A model generated the notes under the pieces. The model was not told the DNA's origin, did not search any database, and saw nothing but the letters and a program-made list of their open reading frames with translations. The translations under genes were made by a program, and so were the position numbers. From Ensifer adhaerens (GTDB taxonomy: Bacteria > Pseudomonadota > Alphaproteobacteria > Rhizobiales > Rhizobiaceae): a DNA stretch of 64,000 bases. The DNA is taken from positions 1 through 64,000 of the forward strand of contig NZ_CP118612.1 in assembly GCF_028993555.1 (NCBI RefSeq), written 5' to 3'. Shown here one piece after another: positions 46,839 through 54,814 of the stretch (the stretch's first letter is position 1; every line of letters starts with the position of its first letter).

Positions 46839-47321
46839 ATGAAGAAGACCGAGCAGCGATACTTCCACGTCATCGTTTGGACCGCGGAGAGTGGAGGCGA
46901 CCCGAGGTTTCTCTTAGGGGATCTGAGCGAGACCCAGCTCAAAAAGCAATTCGTCAACCCATATCGCACTGGCGGGAAAATAATTGCCCAACAGGCAATC
47001 CTAAGCGCCACGGATCTCAAGGGGGTCAAGATCTTCGAAACGCCGGTCGTAAAGGACGAGGCTCTCAAGGCTGTGCAAGATCGCAGCCTCGTACGAATTG
47101 AGGAGTTTAGGCGCCAGCGAGACTGGACATCGATGGCCTCGGCGGGCTACGGCTGGGACGATGTGGACATTACCCATGTCGGAAAAGACGTCACCACTCA
47201 CTACATTGACGGGAAACCTGGTTCCCCCAGTCTACTGGACCAGATCACTCAAAGTTCTTTGCTCCCTGTCGCTGGCGCTGGGATTATAGTTCTTGCGCTT
47301 CTCGTTTGGCTAATGGCTTAA
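46839..47321 (+). CDS. Tail-anchored membrane protein with putative conflict-system N-domain
   Basis: A 160-residue protein. The N-terminal 110 residues (LGDLSETQLKKQFVNPYRTG, ATDLKGVKIFETP, and HVGKDVTTHYIDGKPG) resemble, from memory, a small domain found before TIR or other effector domains in bacterial defence proteins. Residues about 138-159 form one membrane helix (LLPVAGAGIIVLALLVWLMA) ending the protein, so it is tail-anchored. No neighbour clearly belongs to a defence system. The domain resemblance is tentative; the membrane anchor is clear. Confidence 0.6.
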   Translation: MKKTEQRYFHVIVWTAESGGDPRFLLGDLSETQLKKQFVNPYRTGGKIIAQQAILSATDLKGVKIFETPVVKDEALKAVQDRSLVRIEEFRRQRDWTSMASAGYGWDDVDITHVGKDVTTHYIDGKPGSPSLLDQITQSSLLPVAGAGIIVLALLVWLMA

Positions 47322-47488
47322 GCGCCGCTGGGAAAGAAGGTTCCGGTGCTATCGAAATATCGATCGCAAGAACGAGGTAAAGGCTGGCTGCGCGCCGACG
47401 TCGCTTTCACAGTGGCCTCTTTTTAGTATCGTGTACACGCCTTGGTGCTTCCTTATCTCGGAAGAATCCTCGACATGGAGCCCTCGAG

Positions 47489-47665
47489 ATGGATCAGGTG
47501 GCAATGGAATTCACGACCGATCACGAGATCGAAATTATCCCGCCTGTGCCCAATGAAGGGGACGTGCAGGAGACTGCGACCTGCCTGTGTTGTCAAAAGA
47601 AATGCCCGGCCTCGGTCATGGACACCGACGGCTGTGGCCTATGCGAGGAATGTCTCTCGCCTTGA
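47489..47665 (+). CDS. Small Cys-rich protein, 58 residues
   Basis: Short frame starting MDQVAMEFTTDHEIEIIPPV and ending with a cysteine-rich module TCLCCQKKCPASVMDTDG then CGLCEECLSP. Seven Cys are arranged as CxCC, C, CxxC and C, suggesting a zinc-ribbon-like or redox fold. The ATG at 47489 has only a weak ribosome-binding sequence; the in-frame ATG at 47504 is an alternative. No family recognised. Composition supports a real gene over chance. Confidence 0.55.
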   Translation: MDQVAMEFTTDHEIEIIPPVPNEGDVQETATCLCCQKKCPASVMDTDGCGLCEECLSP

Positions 47666-47704
47666 GCAACGGCGAGCGAACCCGCGAAAATATTCATGAA
47701 CCGT

Positions 47705-47908
47705 TCAAGCGGGCCTGACGTTTTCGGCTCGTGATTTTCCCGTCTTTCGATCTTGCCCAATGTCGTAGCTGACCTTCTGACCGTCTCGCAGCGGACTAGC
47801 GCCTTCGACTGCGGAAACATGGACAAACACGTCTGTTCCAACATTTTCCGGTGCGATGACCGCAGAGCCTTCCGCTTTTTCGGATCTGTCACGGTCGACC
47901 GAATTGCC
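47705..47908 (-). pseudogene. Decayed cold-shock-domain gene
   Basis: The minus strand keeps the second half of a CspA-type domain: GTDVFVHVSAVEGASPLRDG then QKVSYDIGQDRKTGKSRAEN. The RNP2-like VFVHV is intact, but the first half is ruined: the usual KGFGFI of RNP1 reads EGSAVI and the TVKWFN start is gone or out of frame. An upstream reading frame extends to 48016 but is not homologous. Confidence 0.75.
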
Positions 47909-48140
47909 CGAAACGGCGGCGCAAGGCGGCCATTCGAAATGCCGCTGGCGGTCAACAGTGATCGGAACTCCCGTTCTAGGCTTCGCGGCGAAAAGGGCCA
48001 AGGAAGCCGTTCTCACGAGCCCTGCAAGGGGCTGTTGCGCGTGTGTTCACGTTCTGGGCCAAAATCATCGCATAATGTATCGTCTGGAAATTGATTTGGG
48101 GCGCCCGGACGAGATCCCGACGTTATTGTGAAGTAACCAA

Positions 48141-48602
48141 TTATCCCAATATGCGGACAAGGAGCTTGCGAAGCCCGGGTTGCCCCACTTCGTACGTCGC
48201 TATTGAAGCCGGCACCCAGCGATTCGAACGGAGGTCCCTTTCGGGGTAGTCAGAAGCGATCGAGTGCACGGCGATCAGGTGTACGCGAACCCGGTAGATT
48301 AGGGCGCTGCTATCCTTGCAGTACGTGAACCCACCCACTGAGTGTTCTGTGGGAGTTCCAACTACGCCGGCTTCTTCAAATGCCTCACGAGCAGCTGCGG
48401 CCTTCGTCGTTTCTCCGACTTCCAAGTGACCCTTTGGGATGCCCCAGCGCTGGTTTGTCTTGCCAGAAATCAGCAGCACGTCATATCCATCAGCTCCACG
48501 CGCCTTGCGATAGCAGATGGCGCCGGCTTGAACGACCTCGGTTGGCGCGGGGCGAAGAGAATTTGCACCGGTGGCCAGGCTGGACACGAGAATCGTTTGC
48601 AT
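48141..48602 (-). CDS. Nudix hydrolase
   Basis: A 153-residue Nudix protein. The Nudix box is complete: GHLEVGETTKAAAAREAFEE then AGV, matching GX5EX7REUXEEXGU. The first strand AGAICYRKARGADGYDVLLI and QRWGIPKGHLE fit the fold. Substrate cannot be assigned; the family hydrolyses nucleoside diphosphate derivatives. It is close in size to diadenosine-polyphosphate-hydrolase-like members. Single-gene unit on the minus strand. Confidence 0.92.
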   Translation of the reverse strand: MQTILVSSLATGANSLRPAPTEVVQAGAICYRKARGADGYDVLLISGKTNQRWGIPKGHLEVGETTKAAAAREAFEEAGVVGTPTEHSVGGFTYCKDSSALIYRVRVHLIAVHSIASDYPERDLRSNRWVPASIATYEVGQPGLRKLLVRILG

Positions 48603-48810
48603 CGTCGGTTCCTCGTTGAGGCGAACGGAAAACAGATGGCTTTTGTGCCGTCAGTCTTATGACGGAACATCGTGGAACTCAACAAAAAGGAAATCCGCAA
48701 AAGGTCACTGGCCCGCCACGACTTGGCCGCGCCTAAAGCGACCGGCGATCCGGATCATGATCTTTGGCGCCTAACTTGAAGCGGCGGACTTGTTGCCGGC
48801 AAACATTGCG

Positions 48811-49692
48811 TCAACGGCCTACCCCGAATTCTCCGCTGAAGCTGACCAAGTGTTGATGAAGCCGGTCGATCACGGCTGCTCGAGGACTAGCCCGTCGCTC
48901 TATGAGGCCGATCTGGCGATAGATCGGCGGATCGCCAAAGGGCACCGACACCACCTCGCCCGCAATTTCCCTCAAAGCGCTCCAGGGCGCGATAGAAACC
49001 CCGAGCCCATTGACCACGCAGGCGACGACCGCGGTGATCGTGTCAATTTCGGCAATGACATTGGTGACAATCCCGCTTCTCGCGACCTCGGTTTCGATAA
49101 TGTTGGCAAGGCGAAAACGGCTGATGAACTTCACATAGGGAAGTTCCGTAAGCATCTCAGCTGCAGTCCTGATGCGCGTCCCCTTCGGAGCGATCACGAA
49201 GAGGGGCTCCTGGATGAACGGGCTCCACCGCAGTGTCGATGGGACGCTGGAATATTCGGCCACCATCGCCGAATCGAGGCGTCCGGTAACGACATCGTTG
49301 AGCAGCTCGTCGGTGTTGGCAACGTGGAGCTTTATCTTCAAGCCGGGGAAGTCGTTCTTGAGTGCTATGATCGCCTTCGGCAGGAGAGAAAGGGCGCTTG
49401 AGCGCACCGAGCCGATGGTAAACGTGCCGCCGACTGACTTTCCGGAGATGGCGTCAATGACGTCGTCGGCAGAGCGCACAAGCCCTTGCGCTGCCTCGAG
49501 CATTTGAAGTCCATGGCTGTTCAGCGTGATCGGGCGCGTCGACCGATCGAACAGTTCTGCCTGCACTTCCAATTCCAGCGCCTGGACTTGTTGGCTCACG
49601 GCAGACGGTGTGAGACCAACCGCGTCGGCCGCCTTCGCGAACGTGCCGTGTTCTGCAATCGCAATGAAGGTCTTCAGCTGACGAATGTCCAA
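48811..49692 (-). CDS. LysR-family regulator
   Basis: A 293-residue LysR regulator. N-terminal helix-turn-helix: MDIRQLKTFIAIAEHGTFAK then AADAVGLTPSAVSQQVQALE. The C-terminal effector-binding domain contains GTFTIGSVRSSALSLLPKAI. It is divergent from the hydroxyacid dehydrogenase gene with a 178-bp gap, so it very probably activates that operon in the presence of its substrate. Confidence 0.95.
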   Translation of the reverse strand: MDIRQLKTFIAIAEHGTFAKAADAVGLTPSAVSQQVQALELEVQAELFDRSTRPITLNSHGLQMLEAAQGLVRSADDVIDAISGKSVGGTFTIGSVRSSALSLLPKAIIALKNDFPGLKIKLHVANTDELLNDVVTGRLDSAMVAEYSSVPSTLRWSPFIQEPLFVIAPKGTRIRTAAEMLTELPYVKFISRFRLANIIETEVARSGIVTNVIAEIDTITAVVACVVNGLGVSIAPWSALREIAGEVVSVPFGDPPIYRQIGLIERRASPRAAVIDRLHQHLVSFSGEFGVGR

Positions 49693-49870
49693 CGGCCACC
49701 TGGTGGATTAAGATTTTCTGTTTATCTTTGTCAGAATTATTCGCTTTTTTCAAGAAACTCTTATGTTACCGTCATGGGTAGGAGGTGCCCACGGGAGTTC
49801 GGGCACGAGGGAGGATCTAGCAGAAAGCGCCTTGCTGCTCTGCGTCCTCGCATTGCCAATCGAGGTACGC

Positions 49871-50860
49871 ATGCCAACCCATAACATTCTCGTCACCGGC
49901 CCGGCGATCAACGAGCGGGCAGTGAAGCTCGCGGAAGAACGCGGCTACAGCCTGGTCTACGTACCGCCCTATACGAGTGAACAAGATCTTGTGGGTGTCG
50001 TTTCGAAAGCGGACCCGGTCGGGGTCATTGTTCGTATGGGCCGCTTCGGTGCCTCGGCGATTGACGCTGCCCCATCGCTACGGGTGATTTCCAAACATGG
50101 GGTCGGGGTGGACAACATCGATCTCGACGCGGCCTCGCGTCGCGAGATTCCGGTTGTCGTGGCGACCGGTGCGAACGCTCTCTCCGTCGCGGAACACGCC
50201 ATCGCCCTGCTGCTCACCACGGTTAAGCGCATTTTGCCGCTCGATAGTGGGCTACGAGCGGGCAAATGGGAGAAGCCAGGCTTCTCCGGAAAAGAACTTT
50301 CGGGAATGACCATGGGGCTCGTCGGCTTCGGAGCGATTGCTCGTCACACGGCGATGCTTGCGAAAACATTCGGCATCCGAACCAGTGCATACGATCCGTT
50401 CACGGACGATGCCACCTTCGCAGACGCCGGCGTCACCCGGGCAAACACGGTTGAGGAGATCCTCGCAGGCTCGGATATTGTCAGCCTGCACTGCCCGCTC
50501 ACGCCCGAGACACGAAACCTACTTGACGACGAGGGCCTCGCTCGGATGAAGCCCGGCTCCTACGTGATCAACACTGCGCGCGGTGGGCTTATCGATGAGG
50601 ACGCCTTGCTGCGCGCAATAGCAAGCGGCCACGTCGCGGGCGCCGGACTGGATACCTTCCAGACGGAGCCGCCCGCGCCCGATCACCCGTTCTGGCAGGA
50701 GCCGAAAGTTGTCGTCACACCCCACATCGGCGGTGTCACGAAGGAGGCGAATGTCCGTGTCGGTGTAGACGCGATCGAGGGGGTGCTTGCGATCGTCGAA
50801 GGGCGTGCTCTTGGCCGCGAGAGGATCGTGAACTTCCGGGCCCTGGCCGCCTCAGCCTGA
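49871..50860 (+). CDS. D-2-hydroxyacid dehydrogenase (phosphoglycerate-dehydrogenase-like)
   Basis: A 329-residue NAD-dependent enzyme starting at ATG 49871 (MPTHNILVTGPAINERAVKL); the upstream in-frame start at 49763 is unlikely. NAD motif GLVGFGAIARHTAMLAKTFG; catalytic Arg in INTARGGLIDEDAL, Glu in DTFQTEPPAPDHPF and His in VTPHIGGVTKEANVRVG. The family interconverts 2-hydroxy and 2-oxo acids. It is the first gene of the LysR-controlled operon and lies 46 bp before the RraA-family gene. Confidence 0.93.
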   Translation: MPTHNILVTGPAINERAVKLAEERGYSLVYVPPYTSEQDLVGVVSKADPVGVIVRMGRFGASAIDAAPSLRVISKHGVGVDNIDLDAASRREIPVVVATGANALSVAEHAIALLLTTVKRILPLDSGLRAGKWEKPGFSGKELSGMTMGLVGFGAIARHTAMLAKTFGIRTSAYDPFTDDATFADAGVTRANTVEEILAGSDIVSLHCPLTPETRNLLDDEGLARMKPGSYVINTARGGLIDEDALLRAIASGHVAGAGLDTFQTEPPAPDHPFWQEPKVVVTPHIGGVTKEANVRVGVDAIEGVLAIVEGRALGRERIVNFRALAASA

Positions 50861-50906
50861 CGATCGAGCCAACTCAACAACATCAAACGTATTTCAGGAG
50901 AGTATC

Positions 50907-51590
50907 TTGACCATAGGTTTTAGAGTTCGCAGCCGGCCACGTGCCGTTGAGCAAGCGTGGGTCGAGAAGTTCCGGGAACTGCCGGTTGCCAATGTGAGCG
51001 ACAGCATGCACCGCATGCATGCGGCTGGCGCGCAGCTTCGGCCGATGCATCGGTCTGGTAAACTTGCCGGCCGCGCTATCACCGTCAAGGCGCCTCCCGG
51101 TGACAACCTCATGCTGCACAAGGCAATCGACATGGCCGCCGAAGGCGACGTCATCGTTATCGATGCGGGGGGCGATGTCACGAATGCCTTGATGGGAGAA
51201 ATGATGCTTGCCCATGCGCGCGGTCGTGGCGTGGCCGGTTTCGTGCTCAACGGAGCCATTCGCGACGCTGACGCGTTTCTTGAGATGAACGTTCCGTCGT
51301 TTGCCGTCGGTGTGACACATCGGGGTCCCTACAAGAACGGACCTGGCGAAATCAATTGCCCGATCGCCATCGGCGGCATGGTGGTCATGCCGGGCGATCT
51401 GGTCCTTGGCGATGCGGACGGGGTGGTCGTTATCCCGATCGATGACGTGGCTGAGGTCTACGAGCGAACTGCTGCCAAGCACGCCGCCGAAAATAAGCAG
51501 ATGGAGAACATCAAGGCCGGGACCCATAGGCCGACCTGGTTCAACGAAGCGCTCTCGAAGGCTGGCTGCGAACTGCCGCCTGAGCTCTGA
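50907..51590 (+). CDS. RraA-family protein (oxo-acid aldolase/decarboxylase-like)
   Basis: A 227-residue RraA-fold protein starting at TTG 50907, preceded by AGGAGA. Motifs: GRAITVKAPPGDNLMLHKAI, VIDAGGDVTNALMGEMML and AGFVLNGAIRDADAFLEMN with the Arg-Asp pair used by the aldolase branch. Such enzymes cleave 4-hydroxy-2-oxo acids such as 4-carboxy-4-hydroxy-2-oxoadipate, or decarboxylate oxaloacetate. Context (dehydrogenase plus Tct transporter) favours an aldolase over the RNase E inhibitor role. Confidence 0.88.
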   Translation: MTIGFRVRSRPRAVEQAWVEKFRELPVANVSDSMHRMHAAGAQLRPMHRSGKLAGRAITVKAPPGDNLMLHKAIDMAAEGDVIVIDAGGDVTNALMGEMMLAHARGRGVAGFVLNGAIRDADAFLEMNVPSFAVGVTHRGPYKNGPGEINCPIAIGGMVVMPGDLVLGDADGVVVIPIDDVAEVYERTAAKHAAENKQMENIKAGTHRPTWFNEALSKAGCELPPEL

Positions 51591-51744
51591 TTGCGAGCGA
51601 CTGAATTGCGCCGGCGCCTTCACGGAGGAGGAGGGGTCACCGACCGGAACAAAGATCTTGGCTCGTCACACCACTTCTGTGTCGGGCCGAATGAAACCTC
51701 GAAGCGCTGAGGCGCTCGATAGCAGTCATCAATGGGAGGATAGC

Positions 51745-52701
51745 ATGAAGCATTTGATCCGAAACACCGCGCTTGCGACGACCCTGCTCTTGGGCGCGGG
51801 CGCCGCACATGCCGAATGGCCGACGGATCGGCCGATCGAGTTCATCGTCGCTTTCGCTCCGGGCGGCGGCACGGACGTTATGAACAGAACTCTGGCGCCC
51901 TATGTCGAGAAGGAGCTCGGTGCGAAAATCACGGTTTTGAACCGTCCGGGCGCTTCGGGCGAAATCGCCTACACGGCGATGACGGAAGCGCGTCCGGACG
52001 GCTACACAGCTTCCTCGCTGAACACGCCCGGTTACCTGACCATGCAGATGGACCGAAAGGTCCGTTTCGACCCCAAGAAAATTTGCCCTGTTGCTCGCAT
52101 CGTTGAGGATCCGGGTTCGTTCATTGTCCAGGCGAACTCCGAGTTCAATTCTCTCAAGGACCTCGTGGCCTATGCGAAGGCCAATCCTGGCGCAGTGACC
52201 GTTGGTACGACTGGTCTCGGCACGGACGAACATCTCGCCATGCTGCAACTCGAAAAGTCGGCCGGCATCGACCTGACGGCAGTGACGTTCAACGGTGCGA
52301 ACGAGGCGCGCACGGCGCTCCTTGGCGGCCACGTCATGACGATTGGCATCAATGTCGGCGAATTCGTTGGCAGCGACCATTCAGCCTTCAAGAATCTGGG
52401 CCAGTTCGCAGAAGAGCGCGCTGTGATCGCCCCCGATCTACCGACGGCAAAGGAGCAGGGCTTTGAAGTTCTGGTGAGCTCGGAACGCGGCATTGCGATG
52501 GGCTGCGACGTACCGGAAGATATTCGGGTCAAGTTCTCTGACGCAATCCGAAAAGCCCTCGATAACCCGGAATTCCAGGCGAAAGCCAAACAACAGTCGC
52601 TTGCCCTTTCTTATCTCTCCTCGGAAGACTGGAGCAAGGAGTTGCCGGTTCGGGCAGAGCGGCTGGGCGCCATCTGGAAGCTCGCAAAGGAACAGCAGTA
52701 A
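51745..52701 (+). CDS. tctC: Tripartite tricarboxylate transporter binding protein (TctC/Bug)
   Basis: A 318-residue periplasmic binding protein. ATG 51745 follows GGGAGG. Signal peptide LATTLLLGAGAAHA, then WPTDRPIEFIVAFAPGGGTD, the Bug-family hallmark, and GEIAYTAMTEARPDGYT. It delivers a carboxylate to TctAB in the inner membrane. Its stop codon overlaps the tctB start (TAATG). The exact substrate (citrate, tartrate or another hydroxy acid) is not known. Confidence 0.94.
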   Translation: MKHLIRNTALATTLLLGAGAAHAEWPTDRPIEFIVAFAPGGGTDVMNRTLAPYVEKELGAKITVLNRPGASGEIAYTAMTEARPDGYTASSLNTPGYLTMQMDRKVRFDPKKICPVARIVEDPGSFIVQANSEFNSLKDLVAYAKANPGAVTVGTTGLGTDEHLAMLQLEKSAGIDLTAVTFNGANEARTALLGGHVMTIGINVGEFVGSDHSAFKNLGQFAEERAVIAPDLPTAKEQGFEVLVSSERGIAMGCDVPEDIRVKFSDAIRKALDNPEFQAKAKQQSLALSYLSSEDWSKELPVRAERLGAIWKLAKEQQ

Positions 52702-53165
52702 TGTCGGCGCCGCGCAAAGCTGGCGGGGCGGGCGACCGTCCGGACCTCCTGACCGCCGTGCTTTTCGTGGGTTTTGGCGCGCTCGGCCTTTGGGCCGGGC
52801 GCGACCTGACCCTGGGGATGGCGTCTGCGATGGGGCCGGGCTATCTTCCAAGGATCGTCTGTTGGCTCCTCATCATCGTCGGCGTGACAGTCGGGGGAGT
52901 TGGTGCCTTTCGTGATCGTCAGGAGATCGCCACGCCGAAGCTTTGGCCGGTTGCCATCATTCTCGCTTCGGTTGTCGGTTTCGCGTTCATTGCCGAATTC
53001 TTCGGTTTTGTCGCTGCGTCGGTTTGGTTGCTGGTCGTAGGCAGCCTTGCCGATCGTGACTCGAAACTGCGCGAGGTGATCCTGCTCACCGCGGGACTGA
53101 CGGCCTTTGGTGCATTGGTTTTCATTGTCGGCCTGGGCGTTCAGATGCCCATCTGGCCATTCTAA
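52701..53165 (+). CDS. tctB: Tripartite tricarboxylate transporter small membrane subunit (TctB)
   Basis: 154 residues with four predicted membrane segments (for example LLTAVLFVGFGALGLWAG and ILASVVGFAFIAEFFGFVA). Size, position between TctC and TctA, and the start overlap with tctC (TAATG) identify it as TctB, a poorly conserved subunit. A GGAGG-type site for tctA follows its stop. Confidence 0.9.
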   Translation: MSAPRKAGGAGDRPDLLTAVLFVGFGALGLWAGRDLTLGMASAMGPGYLPRIVCWLLIIVGVTVGGVGAFRDRQEIATPKLWPVAIILASVVGFAFIAEFFGFVAASVWLLVVGSLADRDSKLREVILLTAGLTAFGALVFIVGLGVQMPIWPF

Positions 53166-53175
53166 GGAGGGACTT

Positions 53176-54684
53176 ATGAACTTTATCGACCTCCTTATGC
53201 TGGGATTCAGCGAGGCGCTGACGCCCACAAATCTCGGCTTCTGCCTCTTGGGCGCACTTCTTGGAACCCTGATCGGCGTGCTTCCCGGGATCGGCCCGAC
53301 TGCCACGATCGCTGTCCTGCTGCCGATCACGTTCTATCTGCCGCCGCTCGCCGGCCTCATCATGTTGGCTGGCATCTACTACGGTGCTCAGTACGGTGGC
53401 TCGACGACGGCCATCCTGGTCAACCTGCCAGGAGAAGCCTCCTCGGTGGTGACGGCGATAGACGGCTACAAGATGGCCCAGAAGGGGCGAGCGGGATCCG
53501 CGCTCGCCGTCGCGGCCCTTGGGTCCTTCTTCGCCGGTACGGTCGCGACTTTTGGCATCGCACTTGCCGGTCCGACGCTCTCCTCTTTTGCCCTGTCGTT
53601 CGGGCCGACGGAATACGTCTCGCTAATGCTGTTCGGACTACTAGCGGCAACGGTGCTTGCTCGCGGACCGGTTCTGAAAGCCATCGGCATGATCCTCCTT
53701 GGTCTGCTCCTGGGGATGGTGGGCATTGACGCCAGTTCCGGGGAGGAGCGCCTGACATTCAGCGCGGTGGAGTTGTTCGACGGCATCGACTTCGTCGTCA
53801 TCGCTATCGGTCTCTTTGGCTTTGCGGAGATTATCGAGAACCTCGAAAATCATGAGGCGCGCGGCGTACTCGTGAGTAAACTAAGCCGGCTGTGGCCAAC
53901 GCGAGAGGACTTCCGTCGGGCCTGGCCTGCGGTTCTGCGCGGAACGGGTGTCGGAACGTTCCTCGGTGTCCTGCCCGGCGGCGGGGCGACCCTTGCGTCC
54001 TTCTGCGCCTACTCGGTCGAGAAGAAGATTTCCAAGAACCCGTCCGAGTTCGGCGAGGGTGCCGTCGAAGGTGTCGCAGGTCCGGAGGCTGCCAACAATG
54101 CCGGCGCACAATCGTCGTTCATTCCGTTGCTGACACTGGGTATCCCGTCCAACAACATGATGGCAATGATGCTGAGCGCGTTCATCATCCACGGTATTAC
54201 GCCCGGGCCGACTGTTCTTGCGACGCAGCCGGAGATTTTCTGGGGTCTCGTTGCCAGCATGTGGATCGGCAATCTTATGCTGGTCGTGATCAACCTGCCG
54301 CTGATCGGTGTCTGGGTGAAGCTGCTGACGGTTCCCTATCGCCTGCTCTATCCGGCCATCCTGCTGTTTTGCTGCGTTGGCGTCTACAGCATCAACAACC
54401 GCATCTTCGATGTGGTCCTGGCAGCCGGGTTTGGTCTGTTGGGCTACGCGTTCCGCAAGGCGAAATGTGAAGCAGGGCCGCTGCTACTCGGGTTCGTCCT
54501 CGGCCCGCTTCTTGAAACGAACATACGTCGCGCGATGACCATCTCCCATGGTGATCCGAGCGTCTTCTACGAGCGCCCGATCAGTCTGGTCCTGCTCATC
54601 GCAACGGTTGGCATGTTCGTGCTGATGGTGCTGCCATCCTTCCGTCGGACGCGCGAGGTAGCGTTTCAGGACGAAGAAGCGTGA
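53176..54684 (+). CDS. tctA: Tripartite tricarboxylate transporter large membrane subunit (TctA)
   Basis: A 502-residue membrane protein. ATG 53176 follows AAGGAGG; an upstream in-frame start at 53107 lies inside tctB. Family motifs: GTLIGVLPGIGPTATIAVLL near residue 30 and ILVNLPGEASSVVTAIDGY near 80, with about 10-12 membrane spans. It forms the translocation pore for the carboxylate bound by TctC. A strong terminator follows its stop. Confidence 0.96.
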   Translation: MNFIDLLMLGFSEALTPTNLGFCLLGALLGTLIGVLPGIGPTATIAVLLPITFYLPPLAGLIMLAGIYYGAQYGGSTTAILVNLPGEASSVVTAIDGYKMAQKGRAGSALAVAALGSFFAGTVATFGIALAGPTLSSFALSFGPTEYVSLMLFGLLAATVLARGPVLKAIGMILLGLLLGMVGIDASSGEERLTFSAVELFDGIDFVVIAIGLFGFAEIIENLENHEARGVLVSKLSRLWPTREDFRRAWPAVLRGTGVGTFLGVLPGGGATLASFCAYSVEKKISKNPSEFGEGAVEGVAGPEAANNAGAQSSFIPLLTLGIPSNNMMAMMLSAFIIHGITPGPTVLATQPEIFWGLVASMWIGNLMLVVINLPLIGVWVKLLTVPYRLLYPAILLFCCVGVYSINNRIFDVVLAAGFGLLGYAFRKAKCEAGPLLLGFVLGPLLETNIRRAMTISHGDPSVFYERPISLVLLIATVGMFVLMVLPSFRRTREVAFQDEEA

Positions 54685-54710
54685 CCACCAGTCGATACCG
54701 ACGCTCCATG

Positions 54711-54736
54711 ACGGCCGCTCCGCGCGGCCGTTTTTT
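54711..54736 (+). terminator. Intrinsic terminator after tctA
   Basis: ACGGCCGC and GCGGCCGT form an 8-bp stem around TCCGC, followed by TTTTT. It lies 26 bp past the tctA stop and separates tctA from the FMN enzyme gene. Confidence 0.9.
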
Positions 54737-54814
54737 CGCGAAATGACGTTGGGCGTCATTGCCCCGGCGGCCTGATCATTGGAAGCTGCGGCGAGCGACC
54801 TTGGTGGACGAAAA

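Noticed and set aside
49693..49870. A specific LysR T-N11-A box in the divergent gap
   Set aside because: Several AT-rich candidates fit such a loose motif, so no single site can be chosen from the sequence alone.
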